A stretch of 64,000 nucleotides of DNA from Rhodospirillales bacterium. GTDB lineage: Bacteria > Pseudomonadota > Alphaproteobacteria > TMED109. The notes under the pieces were generated by a model, which saw nothing but the letters and a program-made list of their open reading frames with translations, ran no database searches and was not told where the DNA came from. The stretch spans positions 1 through 64,000 of the forward strand of contig JAPPED010000021.1 in NCBI GenBank assembly GCA_028824295.1. Direction: 5' to 3'. Of the stretch, positions 54,632 through 63,708 are shown piece by piece (within the stretch, counting starts at the first letter, position 1; each line of letters begins with the position of its first letter). The translations under genes and the position numbers were made by a program.

Positions 54632-55671
54632 TAGTTCGCCCTGGAGTTGACCGCGATCTGCCCGCGCGCCTTGCGTACCAGTGCCGCGCCGTCGATTCCC
54701 TGCGACGAGACCTCCTCTATCCACCGGTCGACCACCGGAGCGAGCGCGGTACGGAAGGCCCGGGTTTCCTCTTCGCCCAGGGTGACGTGGGTGTTGCCCT
54801 GGTCGGTCGCAAACTTGATCCCGAAATCGTCGGTCGTGCGCCAGATCCGACCCACGTCACCCCACCAGTCGCGACCGGATGCGTCCCGAAAGGCCTGCTG
54901 GATCTCCTCCGGCAGCCCATCCCACCGCCGCTTGTTCATCGAGACCTGGAAGACAACCGTGCCAAAGCGTTCTTTCTCGACACCCTCGATCTGGTAATCG
55001 GTCTGCTCGTGGATCTTCAGCGGCGGAATGATCTCCCAGGGAATAAGCGCCCCGTCGACCACGCCTTTCTGCAGCGACGGTGGCAGATCCGGTACCGGCA
55101 TCGCCACGGGAATCGCGCCGAGCGCCTCGATGATCCAGACACCAGTGCGGGAGGGAATGCGCAGCTTGGTGCCGACCAGCTCGCTTGGTCGGCGAACCGG
55201 CATGTCCCGCATGTGGAGGCCCATGCCCGCGTGAACATGCAGGAACATCACCTCGACGCCCTTGTAATCCTCGGCTAGGTCACTCTCGAACAGGTCGTGC
55301 AGCGCGAGGTTCGTGGCTACCGGATCGTTCTTGAAGACCGTTGGAAGTCCGAAGACTTCGGAACGCGGGAACGAACCGGGTGTATATCCGTTGACCGTCC
55401 AGACCAGATCCACGACGCCATCGCGCACCTGCTGGATGAGTTCGGGCGGGCGACCCCCGAGGGTCATCGCCGGAAAGATCTCGATCTTCACGCGGCCGCC
55501 GGATCGTTCCTCCACTGCCCTTGCCCACGGCTCCAGCATTTCCGTCTGCGCCGGTGCCTTTGCGCCGAGAAAGTGATGCAGCTTGAACGTGAAATCCTGC
55601 GCCTGGACCGCCGTGGAGATGGTCAAGGCAGCGACGGCGACGAGCGCCGTCTTGCGCAGACGTGGGTGCAT
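54631..55671 (-). CDS. dctP: TRAP transporter solute-binding protein (DctP type), hpa-associated
   Basis: A 346-residue periplasmic binding protein. The signal peptide is LRKTALVAVAALTISTAVQA. LEPWARAVEERSGGRVKIEIFPAMTLGGRPPELIQQVRDGVVDLVWTVNGY is the family start. The ligand Arg region is LVGTKLRIPSRTGVWIIEALGA, and SLQKGVVDGALIPWE follows. The 55671 ATG is preferred over nearby ones since GAGG lies seven bases upstream. Gene order dctP-dctQ-dctM, with overlaps, is a single operon. The ligand is likely an organic or aromatic acid. Confidence 0.9.
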   Translation of the reverse strand: MHPRLRKTALVAVAALTISTAVQAQDFTFKLHHFLGAKAPAQTEMLEPWARAVEERSGGRVKIEIFPAMTLGGRPPELIQQVRDGVVDLVWTVNGYTPGSFPRSEVFGLPTVFKNDPVATNLALHDLFESDLAEDYKGVEVMFLHVHAGMGLHMRDMPVRRPSELVGTKLRIPSRTGVWIIEALGAIPVAMPVPDLPPSLQKGVVDGALIPWEIIPPLKIHEQTDYQIEGVEKERFGTVVFQVSMNKRRWDGLPEEIQQAFRDASGRDWWGDVGRIWRTTDDFGIKFATDQGNTHVTLGEEETRAFRTALAPVVDRWIEEVSSQGIDGAALVRKARGQIAVNSRAN

Positions 55672-55989
55672 CATCTTGCCTCGCAACGCGTGTGGACAGT
55701 TCCAACGATCTTATTGGACCCTCTGCAAAGGCGGGAACCAAATCATCCTGGCACTAGGTTCCCGACGCCTGCCGGTCACTGATGCCGCGACCCCAACGAT
55801 CACCGCAGGCAACGGAACATTGCGAGCGCCTGGAGACCGGAAACACGCGCCTCGACCGGACAGCGGCAGCACGTGCGTGGGTCGAAGCCTTCAAAGGGCC
55901 GAATGTCCCTCGTGAACCTCGGGTCTGGGGGCCCGGTAGCCCGAGGAATTCTCACGGCCAGCCGACGGGGCGGACAGGTGGACTTCGTC

Positions 55990-56017
55990 TTGTCGACGAC
56001 CCTCCTCCGTATATCCT
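55990..56017 (+). promoter_or_regulatory. Candidate promoter of the tRNA pair
   Basis: TTGTCG and TATCCT are separated by 16 bases and end 16 bases before the tRNA-Pro gene. Spacing and location suit a stable-RNA promoter, although the boxes are imperfect. The rest of the 55.7-56.0 kb interval has no gene I can support. Confidence 0.4.
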
Positions 56018-56033
56018 GCACGTACAAGCGTGG

Positions 56034-56111
56034 CGGAGCGTGGCGCAGCCTGGTTAGCGCACTTGTCTGGGGGACAAGGGGTCGCCGGTTCAAATCCGGC
56101 CGCTCCGACCA
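56034..56111 (+). tRNA. tRNA-Pro (anticodon GGG)
   Basis: A complete cloverleaf with the 7-bp acceptor stem CGGAGCG/CGCTCCG, D-stem GCGC/GCGC, anticodon stem CTTGT/ACAAG with loop CTGGGGG, and T-arm GCCGG-TTCAAAT-CCGGC. CCA is encoded. The anticodon GGG reads CCC and CCU proline codons. Confidence 0.95.
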
Positions 56112-56130
56112 TGTTTGGCGTCCCGGTTGT

Positions 56131-56204
56131 TGGGCGGTCGTCTAATGGTAGGACGGCGGGTTTTGGTCCCGTAAATGTTGGTTCGAGTCCAGCCCGCCCA
56201 GCCA
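56131..56204 (+). tRNA. tRNA-Gln (anticodon TTG)
   Basis: A complete cloverleaf with acceptor stem TGGGCGG/CCGCCCA, D-arm with AATGGTA, anticodon stem GCGGG/CCCGT and loop TTTTGGT, and T-loop TTCGAGT. CCA is encoded. Position 34-36 is TTG, reading CAA and CAG. It lies 19 bp after tRNA-Pro and is probably co-transcribed. A weak hairpin, TGCCGC/GCGGCA, follows at 56211-56227. Confidence 0.95.
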
Positions 56205-56324
56205 CCAACTTGCCGCTACCGGCGGCACGGGTCGCGCACGAACGGCGGTTTCGCAGGCTGCGCGCTCCAACGTATGCTGCCGATCCGACGTCTCGATCCA
56301 GATTGGTACCTGTGAGCGCGCCGC

Positions 56325-56355
56325 TTGCGGGCGTTATATACGTTGGTATATAGGT
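56325..56355 (+). promoter_or_regulatory. moaA promoter with ModE-box-like dyad
   Basis: TTGCGG and TATATA, 16 bases apart, form a plausible promoter. Overlapping them is the dyad CGTTATATA-N6-TATATAGGT (56332-56355), 24 bases before the moaA ATG. It resembles the CGnTATATA-N6-TATATAnCG shape that I recall for the molybdate regulator ModE. Overlap with the -10 box would suit molybdate-dependent repression. Confidence 0.5.
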
Positions 56356-56379
56356 AAAGGGTCACGCCCGGAGTCATCT

Positions 56380-57405
56380 ATGCCCAATGGTCTCACCATG
56401 CCCGGGGTCGCCCCCGTGGTTGACCCGTACGGTCGCGATATCACCTACCTCCGGGTATCGGTGACGGATCGTTGCGACTTTCGCTGCGTGTACTGCATGG
56501 CGGAAGACATGACGTTCCTCCCGAAGAAGGACGTGCTGTCGCTCGACGAAATCCGGCGACTGTGCGGCGTCTTCGTGTCGCTCGGCGTGCGCAAGCTGCG
56601 CCTGACCGGTGGCGAACCGCTCGTGCGGAAGAACGTGATGCAGCTCTTCAACGAGCTGGGCGCAATGCTGGGCGGTGGCGGTCTCGAAGAGCTTACGCTC
56701 ACCACGAACGGGTCCCAGCTCCGGCGCCATGCCGGGGCCCTCCACGCCGCCGGGGTTCGCCGGGTGAATGTCTCCCTGGACACCCTTGACCCCGACCGGT
56801 TCGGCGAGATTACCCGGTGGGGCCGTCTCGACCGGGTTCTCGACGGAATCGAGGCAGCCACGGAAGCGGGCCTGCACGTCAAGATCAACACCGTGGCGCT
56901 GAAGGGCGTCAACGAGGACGAAATCCCGGCGATGCTGGAGTGGTGCCACCACCGGGGGTTCGACTTTACGCTGATCGAGACGATGCCCATGGGCGATATC
57001 ACCGGCGACCGGACCGACCAGTACCTGCCGCTGTCGATGGTGCGGGCTCGGTTGCGAGACATCTATGGCCTTGAAGAGATCGACTACCGGACCGGGGGAC
57101 CGGCCCGTTATTTCCGGGCCGTGCGGACCGGGGGGCGGGTTGGCTTCATCACCCCGATGACCCACAATTTCTGCGAATCGTGCAACCGCGTTCGCCTGAC
57201 GTGCACCGGGACGCTCTACATGTGCCTCGGTCAGGAAGACAGCGCCGATCTCCGTGAGGTCCTTCGCGCTACCGACGACGACGACGTGCTGCGCGCCGCC
57301 GTCACCGAGGCGATCGGCCGCAAGCCGCGGGGCCACGACTTCGTCATCAGCCGTCGCGAGCGCACCCCCTCCGTATCCCGTCACATGAGCGTAACCGGCG
57401 GCTAG
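56380..57405 (+). CDS. moaA: GTP 3',8-cyclase (molybdenum cofactor synthesis)
   Basis: A radical SAM enzyme that starts molybdopterin synthesis by cyclising GTP. The 341-residue protein has the SAM-cluster motif CDFRCVYC (Cys32, 36, 39), [20 protein letters not shown] and [12 protein letters not shown]. The second cluster is in [21 protein letters not shown]. The C-terminus ends in Gly-Gly, which is needed for activity in the family. The ATG follows GGAG. NAD kinase follows by 36 bp. No other moa gene is in the window. Confidence 0.95.
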   Translation: MPNGLTMPGVAPVVDPYGRDITYLRVSVTDRCDFRCVYCMAEDMTFLPKKDVLSLDEIRRLCGVFVSLGVRKLRLTGGEPLVRKNVMQLFNELGAMLGGGGLEELTLTTNGSQLRRHAGALHAAGVRRVNVSLDTLDPDRFGEITRWGRLDRVLDGIEAATEAGLHVKINTVALKGVNEDEIPAMLEWCHHRGFDFTLIETMPMGDITGDRTDQYLPLSMVRARLRDIYGLEEIDYRTGGPARYFRAVRTGGRVGFITPMTHNFCESCNRVRLTCTGTLYMCLGQEDSADLREVLRATDDDDVLRAAVTEAIGRKPRGHDFVISRRERTPSVSRHMSVTGG

Positions 57406-57441
57406 AGCAAAGCCGGCACCACGCCGCTACCCTTCCCCGCC

Positions 57442-58206
57442 ATGTCCGTTCCCATCGCGTTTGTCGCGGCCTCGACCGACGACGCCCAGTCGGCTTTGCG
57501 CACGCTGAGCCGCCGATACGACCATGTACCTCCGGCCGAAGCGAGTGTAGTCGTTGTCTTGGGCGGCGACGGAATGATGCTGAACGCACTGTCGCAATGG
57601 GGCCCCATGGGCAAACGGATCTACGGCATGAACAGGGGGACGGTCGGCTTCCTGATGAATCGCTACCGCGAGGAGGGTCTGGGCGCCCGCCTGGACGCGG
57701 CCCAGCCCGCCGTCGTCCATCCGCTACGCATGGATGCAGTCACCGCCGCCGGGGTGCGGCACACGGGCCTCGCGATCAACGAAGTCTCCCTGCTCCGACA
57801 GACCCGGATGACGGCCCGCATCCGGATACTGGTGGATGATCGCGAACGCCTTGCGGCCCTTTCCTGCGACGGCGTACTGGTGTCCACGCCAGCAGGCAGC
57901 ACGGCCTACAACCTGTCGGCCCAAGGTCCGATTCTGCCGCTCGGGACGCCGCTCCTCGCGCTCACGCCGATTTGTCCGTTCCGGCCACGACGCTGGCGCG
58001 GAGCGCTGCTTCCCGAGCCGGCCAAGGTCACTTTTGACGTCTTGGAGTCGGAGAAGCGCCCCGTCAGCGCAACGGCGAGCGAGCTGGAGGTGCGGCATGT
58101 CCGCCAGGTCACCGTGACGGCTGACAGGTCGACTGAACTGACTCTTCTGTTTGACCCCGAGCATCACCTCGAGGAGCGGATACTCGCCGAACAGTTTATC
58201 CCCTGA
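57442..58206 (+). CDS. nadK: NAD kinase
   Basis: Makes NADP from NAD and ATP. The 254-residue protein has [15 protein letters not shown] with the catalytic Asp, [24 protein letters not shown] and [26 protein letters not shown]. Length and motifs fit the short proteobacterial type seen in alphaproteobacteria. It is convergent with the YbdK-type gene, 6 bp apart. The preceding moaA is probably in the same transcript. Confidence 0.94.
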   Translation: MSVPIAFVAASTDDAQSALRTLSRRYDHVPPAEASVVVVLGGDGMMLNALSQWGPMGKRIYGMNRGTVGFLMNRYREEGLGARLDAAQPAVVHPLRMDAVTAAGVRHTGLAINEVSLLRQTRMTARIRILVDDRERLAALSCDGVLVSTPAGSTAYNLSAQGPILPLGTPLLALTPICPFRPRRWRGALLPEPAKVTFDVLESEKRPVSATASELEVRHVRQVTVTADRSTELTLLFDPEHHLEERILAEQFIP

Positions 58207-58212
58207 CGGGCC

Positions 58213-59367
58213 TCAGGATTCGAGTTCGGCCTCCGCACCTCGGCGGGTCTCGGACACGATGAGCTGTGCCACCGAGCGGAGCGCCTCCTCGACCCCTGCC
58301 CCCTCGAGGCGACAGAGCCGAAAGTGGTCGAGCTGGCGATCGGCGCTGCTGCCCTCGCGGATGATGTTTCGCACGTGCGCCACTTCCTTTTGACAATCGA
58401 GCGCCGCCGCATCTGCCGACAACATGTCCAGCAGTTCGTCGACGTAATCCACGAGGTCAACGCGGGTCCCCGACTCGAAGTCGGCAAGGAACGCCACCAC
58501 GCCGTATCGCTGGGCCAGCCATCGGTTCTGCTGGATGATCTCGGGCGGGGGGTCGACCGGCAGCGGCCCCGTACGGACGGCATCCAGGAGGTGCCGGACC
58601 AGACAGGTGTAGAGCGCCACGATCGACATGCCATCGTCGATATCGGGACAGACGTCGGCAATTCGGAGTTCCAGCGTCGGGAATTTGACCGAAGGACGGA
58701 GATCCCACCAGATCTCCGAACCGTCCCTGACGAAATCGAGGCGACGATAGTTGTCGACGATCCGATCGTAATCCGCCCATGACGAGAGCACCGGCGGCAG
58801 GCCCGACCGGGGCAGCGCTGCCATGAGATTCATGCGGGAAGACTTGAATCCCGTGACATGTCCGCCACTGAACGGAGACGATCCGGACAGCGTCAGGAAC
58901 AGCGGGAGATAGCTGCGCATCGCCGTCATCACCTGAACGCGTTCATCGGGCGTCCCGAAGCCCGCGTGCACATGCATCCCGCTTGCCAGCAGCTGCCGGA
59001 TCACCGACTGGTACATGACCGCAAACTCGCGGTAGCGGTCCCGCGGCGTGACTGCCTGCGTTTCCCAGGCGGCAAACGGGTGCGTCGAGGAGGCCATCAG
59101 GCCGATTCCGTATTGGTCCGTGAGATCCAGTACCGAACGCCGGATCGCCACGATGGCCTCCCGGGCCTCCGCAACGGAATGGCATACCAGCGAATTCAGC
59201 TCGATCTGGGAGCGCAGGAGCTCCGGCACCGCCCGACACATGCCGTCGAGCTCGGAGAAAGCCTTGAGCAGGCGGGGATCCGGATCCACCACCAAGTCAA
59301 GCGTCTCGCGGTCAACGAGAAAGAACTCCTCCTCGATACCGAGCGTGATCTCGGAGCCAGTGCTCAC
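58213..59367 (-). CDS. YbdK-type carboxylate-amine ligase (GCS2 family)
   Basis: An ATP-dependent ligase of 384 residues related to glutamate-cysteine ligase. Features are TLGIEEEFFLVD at the start, SQIELNSLVCHS, GMHVHAGFG and LELRIADVCPDIDD. E. coli YbdK has weak glutamate-cysteine ligase activity, and the physiological role is not settled. This is the second GCS-type gene in the window, distinct from gshA. Its start overlaps the mnmA stop by four bases, so it is probably the last gene of the hydrolase-mnmA-ybdK run. Confidence 0.9.
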   Translation of the reverse strand: MSTGSEITLGIEEEFFLVDRETLDLVVDPDPRLLKAFSELDGMCRAVPELLRSQIELNSLVCHSVAEAREAIVAIRRSVLDLTDQYGIGLMASSTHPFAAWETQAVTPRDRYREFAVMYQSVIRQLLASGMHVHAGFGTPDERVQVMTAMRSYLPLFLTLSGSSPFSGGHVTGFKSSRMNLMAALPRSGLPPVLSSWADYDRIVDNYRRLDFVRDGSEIWWDLRPSVKFPTLELRIADVCPDIDDGMSIVALYTCLVRHLLDAVRTGPLPVDPPPEIIQQNRWLAQRYGVVAFLADFESGTRVDLVDYVDELLDMLSADAAALDCQKEVAHVRNIIREGSSADRQLDHFRLCRLEGAGVEEALRSVAQLIVSETRRGAEAELES

Positions 59368-60497
59368 AACGCACGGCCCTCATCCCGATCCCTCGCCGGC
59401 GGCCAGCTCGATCTGGGTTCGATCCAACCTCCCCCCAGGACCCGTGATCCTCGGTAGAACACCGCCGCCTGACCCGGAGCAACGGCCTGTTCGGGAGACT
59501 GAAACGACACCTCTGCCCGGCCCCCGGCCAAGAGCCGTACGCGGCCACTGGTACCGCGATGCGTGGAGCGCACCCGAAGCTGCACATCGTTCAGCTCGGT
59601 TCCGGGCTCCGACGCCTCGTCTGCGAGCCAGTTCACGTCGCGGATCGAAATGCCGGATACCCCGAGCGACTCCTTCGGGCCCACGACCACGCGTCGTTCA
59701 GCGGCGTCGATTCGGACCACGTAGAGGGGCTGGCCCGCGTCGGTGACCCCGAGACCGCGCCGCTGGCCGACCGTGAACCCGGTGATCCCGGCGTGGCTGC
59801 CAAGCACCCGGCCATCCACGTGAACGATGTCTCCCACCGCAGCGGTGTCCGGGCGCAGTGTGCGAACGATGTCGCGATAGTCGCCGTCAGGAACAAAACA
59901 GATGTCCTGGCTCTCCGGCTTCTCGGCCACGCCGACGCCGGCCCGAACCGCGGCCTGACGCGTTTGTTCCTTGGAGAACCCCCCCAATGGAAAGCGAAGC
60001 CGTTCGAGCTGTGTGCGGCTGGTGGCAAACAGGAAGTAGCTTTGGTCCTTTGACGCGTCGGCAGCTCGGTGGAGCTCGGGACCGCGCGGGCCCTCAACCC
60101 GCCGGACGTAGTGGCCGGTCGCCATCCAGTCGGCGTCGAGCTCCATCGCCGTATCCAGCAGGTCACGGAACTTCACCCGCTGATTGCAGAGGACGCACGG
60201 AACCGGGGTCACGCCTTCAGCGTACCGGTCGGCAAAGTCCTGCATCACGTTGTCCTGAAACCGCTTTTCGTAGTCGAGCACATAGTGCGGGATGCCGAGA
60301 TGGTCGGCCACGCGACGCGCGTCGTATACGTCCTGGCCAGCGCAGCACGTCTTCGTGCCGGCATTGCGGCTTCCCCGGCCGTACAGGTGCAGCGTAATGC
60401 CGACGACTTCGTGTCCCGCATCATGCAGCAGCGCCGCCACGACCGAGCTGTCAACGCCGCCGGACATGGCGACGACGACGCGGCAGCGGCGGTTCAT
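59364..60497 (-). CDS. mnmA: tRNA-specific 2-thiouridylase
   Basis: Installs 2-thiouridine at the wobble base of Lys, Glu and Gln tRNAs. The 377-residue protein has the PP-loop MSGGVDSSVVAAL for ATP, Cys104 in VPCVLCNQRVKF and Cys200 in ESQDICFVPDGDY, the pair that carries the persulfide. GHYVRR and FTVGQRRGLGV are also standard. Its ATG overlaps the hydrolase stop by four bases. The tRNA-Gln gene nearby is a substrate, though this placement is probably chance. Confidence 0.95.
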   Translation of the reverse strand: MNRRCRVVVAMSGGVDSSVVAALLHDAGHEVVGITLHLYGRGSRNAGTKTCCAGQDVYDARRVADHLGIPHYVLDYEKRFQDNVMQDFADRYAEGVTPVPCVLCNQRVKFRDLLDTAMELDADWMATGHYVRRVEGPRGPELHRAADASKDQSYFLFATSRTQLERLRFPLGGFSKEQTRQAAVRAGVGVAEKPESQDICFVPDGDYRDIVRTLRPDTAAVGDIVHVDGRVLGSHAGITGFTVGQRRGLGVTDAGQPLYVVRIDAAERRVVVGPKESLGVSGISIRDVNWLADEASEPGTELNDVQLRVRSTHRGTSGRVRLLAGGRAEVSFQSPEQAVAPGQAAVFYRGSRVLGGGWIEPRSSWPPARDRDEGRAL

Positions 60498-61459
60498 GCC
60501 GCGTGTCCGCTGGCCGACTTCTCGGCTGTCCGCCGGCTGTAGAGCGCCTGTGCCTCCGCGACCAGGTCGGACGTGAATTCGTTACCCCATTCCGGAACGA
60601 AATGGCCAGCGTTGCCAATGGCCACCGGCGAGCCAAGTCCGCGAATCCGCCCCGCCAGCGCGCGCATGGCATCAGGCGGGATGATCGGATCGCGCATGCC
60701 GGCGAGCAGCATCGCGAAGCCGTCGAAGGTCTCGCTCCACCACGTTTCCGCTGTCTGCGACAATTCTGCACCTGGATCCTTCCGCGACGTCGGGAAGAGC
60801 CGCGGCAGCGCCATGAGTGCCGACTTGTACGAGGCGTCCGGAAAGGGCGCCTGGTAGGCGTTGCACTGGGCGAGCGTCAGGATCCGGTTGGTCCGGGCCA
60901 TCAACGACCGCACGTTCAGGTCGGGCTCCGCGCGAGCGGTGGCCAGCCAGTTCTGATAGCCGCCGGGAAGCGGCCGGCCCCCGGTGGCCAGCCACGTGTT
61001 GAAGCACACCAGACCGACGAACCGCTCCGGCATCGTGTGCGGGATCGTCATGCCGAGCGTGCCGCCCCATTCGTGCACGACCAGAACGATTTCCCGCAGG
61101 TCGAGACGCTCGATCAGGTCAATCAGACTGGAGCGGAGGCCGGCGAACGTGTAGGCCCAGGGATCCGCGGGCTTGTCGGACCGACCGAACCCCGGCAGGT
61201 CCGGAGCAACCGCACGGTGCCCCTGCCGCACGATTTCAGGAATGATGTGCCGATAGAGATACGCCCACGTCGGATGGCCATGCAGCAGCAGGAACGTGAG
61301 CGCGTCCGGGGATCCAGCCCCTCCCTCGTCCACGTAGTGCATGCGGACCGGCCCGCAACCGTCAAAGCCCGGCACGGCCTCCAGATAGTGCGGGGAAAAC
61401 GGCCAGCCCGGGAGATCCCGAAACCGGTCGGCGGCGGCGCGGAGGACCTCTATGGCCAT
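60494..61459 (-). CDS. Haloalkane dehalogenase-like alpha/beta hydrolase with Glu at the nucleophile position
   Basis: A 321-residue alpha/beta hydrolase closely patterned on the DhlA dehalogenases: HGHPTWAYLYRHIIPEIV, VAPDLPGFGRSDKPAD, YTFAGLRSSLIDLIERLDL, and IGNAGHFVPEWGNEF with the catalytic His286. Asp257 in GMRDPIIP can be the third triad member. The nucleophile motif is VVHEWGG, with Glu130 where dehalogenases have Asp (VVQDWGG); the next residue Trp131 (halide-stabilising) is kept. Activity is therefore uncertain. The ATG giving MAIEVL is chosen over a long low-complexity extension. It overlaps mnmA by four bases. Confidence 0.8.
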   Translation of the reverse strand: MAIEVLRAAADRFRDLPGWPFSPHYLEAVPGFDGCGPVRMHYVDEGGAGSPDALTFLLLHGHPTWAYLYRHIIPEIVRQGHRAVAPDLPGFGRSDKPADPWAYTFAGLRSSLIDLIERLDLREIVLVVHEWGGTLGMTIPHTMPERFVGLVCFNTWLATGGRPLPGGYQNWLATARAEPDLNVRSLMARTNRILTLAQCNAYQAPFPDASYKSALMALPRLFPTSRKDPGAELSQTAETWWSETFDGFAMLLAGMRDPIIPPDAMRALAGRIRGLGSPVAIGNAGHFVPEWGNEFTSDLVAEAQALYSRRTAEKSASGHAA

Positions 61460-61547
61460 CGTTGCGGCGGCCCCGCCCGCGGTTGCCGCTCCGTCGGCAC
61501 CGCGGGTCCGGTCCGGAGCGGCGGGCGGCTCTCGACCCTCGTAAGGC

Positions 61548-62915
61548 TCAGTCGAGAAGGACGCCGGGCAACCACAGAGCGATCTCCGGGAAGCCGATGA
61601 CAAAGCCGAGGCCCACCAGCTGCAGCGCCACGAACGGAATGATACCGCGGTAGACCATCTGGATCTTGACGCTCGGTGGCGCCACACCCTTCAGATAGAA
61701 AAGCGCGAAACCGAACGGTGGCGTCAGGAACGACGTCTGCAGGTTCACGGCGATCAGCACGGCAACCCACGGGATCACCAGTCCGGCGGCAACGTGCGTC
61801 CCGAAGTCCAGCGTCTCCATGATCGGGGCGAACAGCGGCAGCACGATCAGCGTGATCTCGACCCAGTCGAAGAAGAAGCCAAGCAGGAACACCATCCCCA
61901 TCATCAGGAACAGGATGCCCCACGACCCGAGCCCCATGTGCTCGACGAACGCGTGGATCAAGTCGTCTCCGCCCAGCGACCGGAAGACGTACGAAAACGC
62001 GGTCGCCCCGATGAAGATCCCGAAGATCATGGCGCAGGTCAGGCCGGTCCGCCCGACCACATCTTTCAGGACCGCCCTCGACAGCCGACGGTTAAACACC
62101 GCCAAGATGATGGAACCCAGTGCGCCAACCCCGGCGGCCTCCGTCGGTGTCGCGAAACCGGCAAAGATCGAGCCCAACACCAGGAAGATCAGGAAGATCG
62201 GCGGGAAGAATGACCGCAGCACCATCCGCACCAGTTCCGCCTGGCTATCCGGACCTTCCGACGCTGGTAGCGGCGGCGCCAGCGTCGGGTTTAGGCGCGT
62301 GCGGAAAAACAGATAGACGATGTACAGGGAGGCTAGGACCAGGCCCGGGAAAACGGCTGCTATGAACAGTGTTCCCACCGAGATCGACAGCAGGTCCGCC
62401 ATGATCACCAGCATGATCGACGGAGGAATGAGAATCCCCAGCGTCCCCGATGCGCTGATGGTTCCCGTTGCCAGAGACGGGTGGTATTTGCGCTCGAGCA
62501 TCACCGGCAGCGCGAGCAATGTCATCATCACGACCGAAGCGCCGATAATGCCGGTGGTGGCAGCCATGATGGTGCCCATGATCGTCACGGACATCGCCAG
62601 CCCGCCAGGCACGCGGCGGAGCAGGACCTGCAGGCAGTGCAGCAGATCGTTTGCGACCCCGGACCGCTCCAGCATCGTGCCCATGAAAATGAACATCGGC
62701 ACGGCGACGAGGATCAGGTTCTCGCAGACGCCACCCCAGATTCGGGAAATGATGTTGAAGAACTCAATGAATGAAAATACGTCGGCTGCAAGGCCGAGGA
62801 AGCCAGAACCGAGGGCCACGCCGCCCAGCACGAACGCAACCGGAAACCCGCTGAACAGCAGCGATGCCAGCGCCAGGAACATCAGGACTGGCATCAGGGT
62901 GATGAGTGTGTCCAT
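61548..62915 (-). CDS. dctM: TRAP transporter large permease (DctM type), mannitol/chloroaromatic family-like
   Basis: A 455-residue multi-helix permease. Features are LFSGFPVAFVLGGVALGSGFLG, VAVPMFIFMGTMLERSGVANDLLHCLQVL, MGTIMAATTGIIGASVVMMTLLALPVML, GTISASGTLGILIPPSIMLVIMADLLSISV, and LGFFFDWVEITLIVLPLFAPI. The variant FFDWVEI in place of the usual FMD segment is typical of the group named after mannitol and chloroaromatic uptake. Its start overlaps the dctQ stop. The binding protein is not in the window. Confidence 0.9.
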   Translation of the reverse strand: MDTLITLMPVLMFLALASLLFSGFPVAFVLGGVALGSGFLGLAADVFSFIEFFNIISRIWGGVCENLILVAVPMFIFMGTMLERSGVANDLLHCLQVLLRRVPGGLAMSVTIMGTIMAATTGIIGASVVMMTLLALPVMLERKYHPSLATGTISASGTLGILIPPSIMLVIMADLLSISVGTLFIAAVFPGLVLASLYIVYLFFRTRLNPTLAPPLPASEGPDSQAELVRMVLRSFFPPIFLIFLVLGSIFAGFATPTEAAGVGALGSIILAVFNRRLSRAVLKDVVGRTGLTCAMIFGIFIGATAFSYVFRSLGGDDLIHAFVEHMGLGSWGILFLMMGMVFLLGFFFDWVEITLIVLPLFAPIMETLDFGTHVAAGLVIPWVAVLIAVNLQTSFLTPPFGFALFYLKGVAPPSVKIQMVYRGIIPFVALQLVGLGFVIGFPEIALWLPGVLLD

Positions 62916-63580
62916 TACTGCTCTCCCCTGATGGCCTGTGTTTCCTGGGCGGCCGCCGCGCGGAGCTCCTCTTCCGGATTACGGAGCTCGGGAAGCGACT
63001 TGGACAGTTCAAGCGCGGCTGCCGCCTGGCCGGTCTCGAGCAGCACGAGGTACGCCAGGTTCCTGAGCAGGACCGCCACGCCGGCGACAAGCAGCAGCAG
63101 CATTCCAAATGGCACGAACGACTTGATGATCCATCGATGGGACAGACCGGTGAGGGCAGACGACACCTCATTCATGCTGAATGACCGCTGGGCAAAGTCG
63201 AGACCGAACCAGATCACGAGCGCTGCATATGGGATCAGGAACAGCGTGATGCCGGTGACCTCGAGCCGGGCCTTCCAGAGCTGAGAAAACCGTTCACGGA
63301 CGACCTCGATCCGGACATGGGAGTTCCGCAGGTAGCCGAAGCCCAGCGCCAACAGGAACAACGCCGCATGGAGGTGCCATTCCATCTCCTGCAGTTTTGT
63401 CGAGCCAAGCACCAGGAAGCGGCGAGTCACGATGTCAAAGATGATGATGAAGATCAGGGGGATCGACAGCCATGACCCAACCATCCCGGCAAAGGTAAGC
63501 CCGCGGTCGAGCGCGCGACTGAAGCGCACCAGCGGATGTCGCTCCGGCGCCTGGACGCTCCCAGAATTGTCCATGGACAT
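62915..63580 (-). CDS. dctQ: TRAP transporter small permease (DctQ type)
   Basis: A 221-residue small permease, longer than most. Helices: GMVGSWLSIPLIFIIIFDIVTRR, EMEWHLHAALFLLALGFGYL, ARLEVTGITLFLIPYAALVIWFGLDFA and FVPFGMLLLLVAGVAVLLRNLAYL. NSHVRIEVV is the conserved loop. The last 40 residues are a charged, helical tail (LSKSLPELRNPEEELRAAAAQE). The start ATG lies after an AGGAG site. It is coupled to dctM by an ATGA overlap. A DctP would be expected upstream, beyond the right edge. Confidence 0.88.
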   Translation of the reverse strand: MSMDNSGSVQAPERHPLVRFSRALDRGLTFAGMVGSWLSIPLIFIIIFDIVTRRFLVLGSTKLQEMEWHLHAALFLLALGFGYLRNSHVRIEVVRERFSQLWKARLEVTGITLFLIPYAALVIWFGLDFAQRSFSMNEVSSALTGLSHRWIIKSFVPFGMLLLLVAGVAVLLRNLAYLVLLETGQAAAALELSKSLPELRNPEEELRAAAAQETQAIRGEQ

Positions 63581-63708
63581 AGGTATCGGGTCTCCTTCTG
63601 CGTAACCGGCGGGATCAGGGGATTCCGGCGAGGCCCGTAACTTCGGAGCCGCTGGCGATGCCTTATATACCAGCTTGCCAAAGAAGAAGGGCAGTCTGCC
63701 GCTTTGCG

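Noticed and set aside
56205-56379. Molybdenum cofactor riboswitch upstream of moaA
   Set aside because: The leader is short and I cannot fold it into the multi-stem Moco aptamer. The dyad and promoter explain the region better.
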